From the NCBI GenBank assembly GCA_005881895.1, contig VBCG01000152.1, forward strand, positions 1-36,407: 36,407 nucleotides of DNA. Direction: 5' to 3'. Shown here piece after piece: positions 33,661 to 36,407 of the stretch. This DNA is from Betaproteobacteria bacterium. GTDB lineage: Bacteria > Pseudomonadota > Gammaproteobacteria > Burkholderiales > Casimicrobiaceae. The notes beneath the pieces were generated by a model, which saw only the letters and a program-made list of their open reading frames with translations, was not told the DNA's origin and ran no database searches. The position numbers and the translations under genes are program-made. How positions within the stretch are numbered: the first letter of the stretch is position 1; every line of letters begins with the position of its first letter.

Positions 33661-35006
33661 CGCCCGATGCGTTTGTTCGCGTACCGAACGACCACGAGCG
33701 CCGCGACGCCGGTCATCATCAGCCATAGGGCGATGTGCACAGCGTCGTTGGTGGCTGCGTAGGCGACGCTCGAATAAAACAGGAAAGCGCAGGACACGCA
33801 GAACACGAGCGGCGTCAGCGGGTAGAGCGGGACGACGAAAGGCCGCACGGCAACCGGATCGCGCGCACGTAGCACGAATAGCGCGACTCCGACCAGAAAC
33901 AGGAATGCCCAGAACACGGGTGCCGTGAAATTGACCATCGCCTCGAAGCCGTCGAACTGCATCGCGCCAAATGCGATTAGCGAGAGCGCAATCGCTGCCT
34001 GCAGCAGATAGGCGACGACGGGCGCTGCGCGCAGAACGTTCCAGCGGCCGAGGTACTCGAGCGCCGGCCAATCGCGTCCGATTGCATAATCGCCGCGCGC
34101 GCCGACAATCATCGTCGCGTTGATCGACGTCAGCGTGGCAATGGCAACGAAAACCGCCAGCGCGTTCGCGCCTGCCTGACCGAATGCGCGCGCCATCAAA
34201 TCGGCGGCAGGCGTTTTAGATTCGGAGAGCCCCGCAAATCCGAGCCCGTTCAGCAACGCCGCGTTAACGCCGAGGTAACCGACTGCGATGATCGCGAGAC
34301 TTGCGAGAAGGGCGTCGACGATCGCCCGCCGGCCCTTCAACTCGCGTGCGATGTACGCGGCTTCGCTCCAGCCGCCGTACGTCAACAGCACAAAGATCAT
34401 CGCGCCGCCGAGCTTGCCGAGCTCAACCGACGTCGCGAACGGCGGTGGATCGAAGTGAACGGTTGAAGGCGCCACGACGCCGGCGAGCACGACCGCGACA
34501 AGTCCCGTCACTTCGATTGCGGTAAGAACATTTTGCGTGCGTACCGATACGCGCAAGCCGACGATATTGATCGCCGTCAGCGCGATGACGATCAGCGCGG
34601 CCCACCACGCGGTCGAATGCGTCCCGAGCGACACGATCGTCGAGACATAATCGCCGAAGACGAACGCGAGCAACGCGATTGCACCCGTGATAATGACCGT
34701 CGCGCGTGCCCATCCATAGAGAAAGGCGACGTCGCGCCCGAACGCGCGCGTGAGGAAATGGTAGTCGCCGCCGGCGTCGGGGTACGTCGTTGCGAGCTCC
34801 GCGTAACACAGCGCGCCGATGAAAGATAGTGCGGCGCCGAGCACCCAAACCGTGAGCGTCCATCCGCTGTCGCCGGTGATGCTGGCGATAACGGACGGCG
34901 TCTTGTAGATGCCCGCGCCGATGACGATGCCGACGATGATCGCGATCGCATCGACGCGGCGGAGCAGCCGCTGCGGCGTGGCGGACGATGATGATTCATG
35001 CGTCAC
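33657..35006 (-). CDS. APC-family amino acid permease
   Basis: This 449-aa inner-membrane transporter of the amino acid-polyamine-organocation superfamily has about 12 hydrophobic helices. TM1 carries the substrate-binding break IVIGAGIYKTPSVIA. Further family segments are ALSFIGALCYAELATTYPDAGGDYHFLTRAFGRDVAFLYGW and LLTYGGWSEAAYIARELKG, the latter at TM6. Length is typical. I chose GTG at 35006 (VTHESSSSATPQRLLRRVDAIAI), because the open frame upstream overlaps the kinase gene and is not conserved in style. The RBS is weak, so the start is uncertain. The stop overlaps the pcm stop at the GTTAAC palindrome. The gene lies 22 bases after the minus-strand hybrid kinase gene and may be co-transcribed with it. 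Confidence 0.88.
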   Translation of the reverse strand: MTHESSSSATPQRLLRRVDAIAIIVGIVIGAGIYKTPSVIASITGDSGWTLTVWVLGAALSFIGALCYAELATTYPDAGGDYHFLTRAFGRDVAFLYGWARATVIITGAIALLAFVFGDYVSTIVSLGTHSTAWWAALIVIALTAINIVGLRVSVRTQNVLTAIEVTGLVAVVLAGVVAPSTVHFDPPPFATSVELGKLGGAMIFVLLTYGGWSEAAYIARELKGRRAIVDALLASLAIIAVGYLGVNAALLNGLGFAGLSESKTPAADLMARAFGQAGANALAVFVAIATLTSINATMIVGARGDYAIGRDWPALEYLGRWNVLRAAPVVAYLLQAAIALSLIAFGAMQFDGFEAMVNFTAPVFWAFLFLVGVALFVLRARDPVAVRPFVVPLYPLTPLVFCVSCAFLFYSSVAYAATNDAVHIALWLMMTGVAALVVVRYANKRIGR

Positions 35007-35028
35007 GCGCCAAAGTGTATCGCTGCCG

Positions 35029-36407
35029 CTAAACGACGAGCGTTTCGACCGCGACGAGTGCAAGCGCAGCGGACTTGAGCGTCGCTGCGACGACCGGTTT
35101 AGGCAACAGGGCGAGTCCGGCATCCAGCACGCGGCGCTCCGCCGCGCTGCCGGTGTCGCCGGAGATGATAAGCGCGGGGATGGCGGCACCGAATTCATTG
35201 CGCAATCGGAGCACCGCATCGACGCCTGACGCGCCGCCCGCCAGACGGAGGTCGGCCACGATCAGGTCGGGATAACGGGCAGTGTCGCCGCAAGAAGCCA
35301 GCAACGAGTCGACGTCGGCGCCGCCGGCCACCGCAGCGCCCCACGCGCCGAACAACACGCGCATTGCGTCCACCGAGGCCGCATCGTCGTCGACGACCGC
35401 GATCAGCGCGCCGGCGAGCGCATGACGAGCAGGCGGAGCATTGAGCATATGCCGGCGCGGCGGGGGCCCGATTTGTGGCGGCGCCCGCTGTGCCACGATC
35501 GCAAAGCGTGATCCGTTGCCGAGTCGCGAGACGATCGTCACGTCGTGCCGAAGGACATCGGCAAGGCCGCGAACGATCGCAAGGCCGAGCCCCATGCCGC
35601 CGTCCGCTTTGTCGGAAACGATATTGTTTCGAACTTGATAGAACTCCTCGAAGATCCGCGTCTGATGCTCGACGGCAATGCCGACGCCGGTATCGACGAC
35701 TTCAACGGCGACACGCGCGCCGCGCCTTCGTGCGCCGACGACAATCCCGCCTCGGCGCGTATAGCGCACCGCATTGGAAACCAGGTTGCGGAGGATGCGC
35801 GCGAAGAGCGCGGGATCGCTGTCGATGGCGAGATGCGTCGGCACCATTGCGAAGGAAAGACCGCGGCCGGCGGCCTGCGGCGCGAATTCGACGGCGATCT
35901 GCGCTAGCAGCGGTGCGAGCGCCACACTTTGCCGTTCCGGCCGCAGAACGCCTGCTTCCAGACGCGACAGGTCGAGGAGTTGCGCGAATTGCAGGTCGAG
36001 CGTCTCGGCGGCCTGTTGGACGCTGCCGACGAGGCCGCGCCACTCGGTCTCCTTTGCGCGCGCCGCGAGCGCGGCAACGTAGAGCCCGAGCGCGTGCAGC
36101 GGTTGGCGGAGATCGTGACTTGCCGCTGCGAGAAGCTGGCTTTTCGCGCGATTGGCGCTTTCGGCGGCACCACGCGCTTCATGCGCTGCACGGGTGTTCT
36201 GGCGGAGCTCCGCGATCAGGTCGACATTTTCGTAGCGCATCGCGAGCGATTGCGTCAGCACGTCGTTCAAGCGATGCCCGAATCCGACGACGAACAAGAG
36301 CACGACGGCCATTACGAACGCGGTGAACAAATGCACCGAATCGGCGACCAGCGCGACGCGCACTATCAATGGAACCAACGCCGGCAGAACAAAACCGTAG
36401 AACGAAG
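35029..36407 (-). CDS. Hybrid sensor histidine kinase with C-terminal receiver, 5'-truncated by window edge
   Basis: The frame is open to the last base of the window, so the protein begins outside; the visible part is about 458 aa. It starts inside a membrane domain (LVPLIVRVALVADS; FTAFVMAVVLLFVVGFGHRL), then a coiled-coil linker (MRYENVDLIAELRQNTRAAH ... ESANRAKSQ). The phosphoacceptor helix is LLAAASHDLRQPLHALGLYV. The ATPase domain has LVSNAVRYT, DTGVGI and GGMGLGLAIVRGLADVL. A receiver domain (IAVVDDD, LIVADLRLAGG with the phosphoacceptor Asp, and LLPKPV) follows. The ASHDLRQPLHAL wording marks the NahK/ErcS-like hybrid kinases. Output partner is unknown. The adjacent APC permease may be a regulated neighbour. 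Confidence 0.92.
   Translation of the reverse strand, partial: SFYGFVLPALVPLIVRVALVADSVHLFTAFVMAVVLLFVVGFGHRLNDVLTQSLAMRYENVDLIAELRQNTRAAHEARGAAESANRAKSQLLAAASHDLRQPLHALGLYVAALAARAKETEWRGLVGSVQQAAETLDLQFAQLLDLSRLEAGVLRPERQSVALAPLLAQIAVEFAPQAAGRGLSFAMVPTHLAIDSDPALFARILRNLVSNAVRYTRRGGIVVGARRRGARVAVEVVDTGVGIAVEHQTRIFEEFYQVRNNIVSDKADGGMGLGLAIVRGLADVLRHDVTIVSRLGNGSRFAIVAQRAPPQIGPPPRRHMLNAPPARHALAGALIAVVDDDAASVDAMRVLFGAWGAAVAGGADVDSLLASCGDTARYPDLIVADLRLAGGASGVDAVLRLRNEFGAAIPALIISGDTGSAAERRVLDAGLALLPKPVVAATLKSAALALVAVETLVV

Noticed and set aside
36376-36378. TTG as the start of the hybrid kinase
   Set aside because: The frame is open to the window edge and the hydrophobic sequence continues upstream, so the gene is truncated rather than starting here.

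Overview
The window is a stretch of high-GC proteobacterial chromosome. Three things point to a betaproteobacterium, most likely from the Burkholderiales or a related uncultured lineage: the recA-recX-alaS order, the wording of the RecA fragment ([14 protein letters not shown] and [18 protein letters not shown]), and a neighbourhood rich in TRAP/CoA-transferase/SDR genes. This assignment is inference from remembered family sequences, not from a search. I see no rRNA, tRNA, CRISPR array, phage module or intact insertion sequence.

Region 1 (1-7954, plus strand) is core housekeeping: the 3' part of recA, recX, alaS with a recognisable sigma70 promoter, a threonine-aldolase-like PLP enzyme overlapping the alaS stop, a PaaI-type thioesterase and a full-length comEC. 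Region 2 (7957-12862) holds two minus-strand metallohydrolases (an AstE/aspartoacylase-like M14 enzyme and an ArgE-like M20 enzyme), a plus-strand MscS channel and secreted sorbosone-dehydrogenase-like beta-propeller, and a minus-strand small Tyr/Pro-rich exported protein with a strong terminator. Region 3 (13098-20973) is catabolic and transport: an orphan peptide-type ABC binding protein, an SDR, a 34-codon stump of a Bcr/CflA drug transporter, a class III CoA-transferase coupled to an unknown gene, a TRAP transporter whose binding protein is encoded convergently, and a secreted DUF1554-like protein.

Region 4 (21110-28030, plus strand) is a compact glycolate/D-lactate oxidation operon: glcD, a second FAD oxidase of the D-lactate dehydrogenase type, a glutathione S-transferase, glcE, glcF, then a 4HBT thioesterase and ispF. 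Several of these genes overlap or nearly touch. Region 5 (28020-30912) is an EnvZ/OmpR-type two-component pair divergent from a Spy/CpxP-like periplasmic protein. The shared intergenic region carries a tandem direct repeat resembling a CpxR-type box.

Region 6 (30913-32895) is the decayed and unusual part. It contains an AT-richer stretch with a potential structured RNA. Next is a composite pseudogene in which three DUF5648-type repeats and the N-terminus of a DUF1800 protein are frameshifted and joined to the last ~40 codons of a DUF1501 protein. After it comes a 325-bp element made of two perfect 102-bp inverted arms around a 121-bp centre. Region 7 (32896-36407) has a protein-L-isoaspartate methyltransferase with an apparent signal peptide, an APC-family amino acid permease whose stop codon overlaps it tail to tail, and a hybrid histidine kinase cut by the window edge.

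Most of the window is ordinary. The best candidates for something undescribed are the palindromic element beside the gene-fusion scar, the glc operon with its inserted paralogue and GST, the putative operator between ompR-like and spy-like genes, and the exported methyltransferase.
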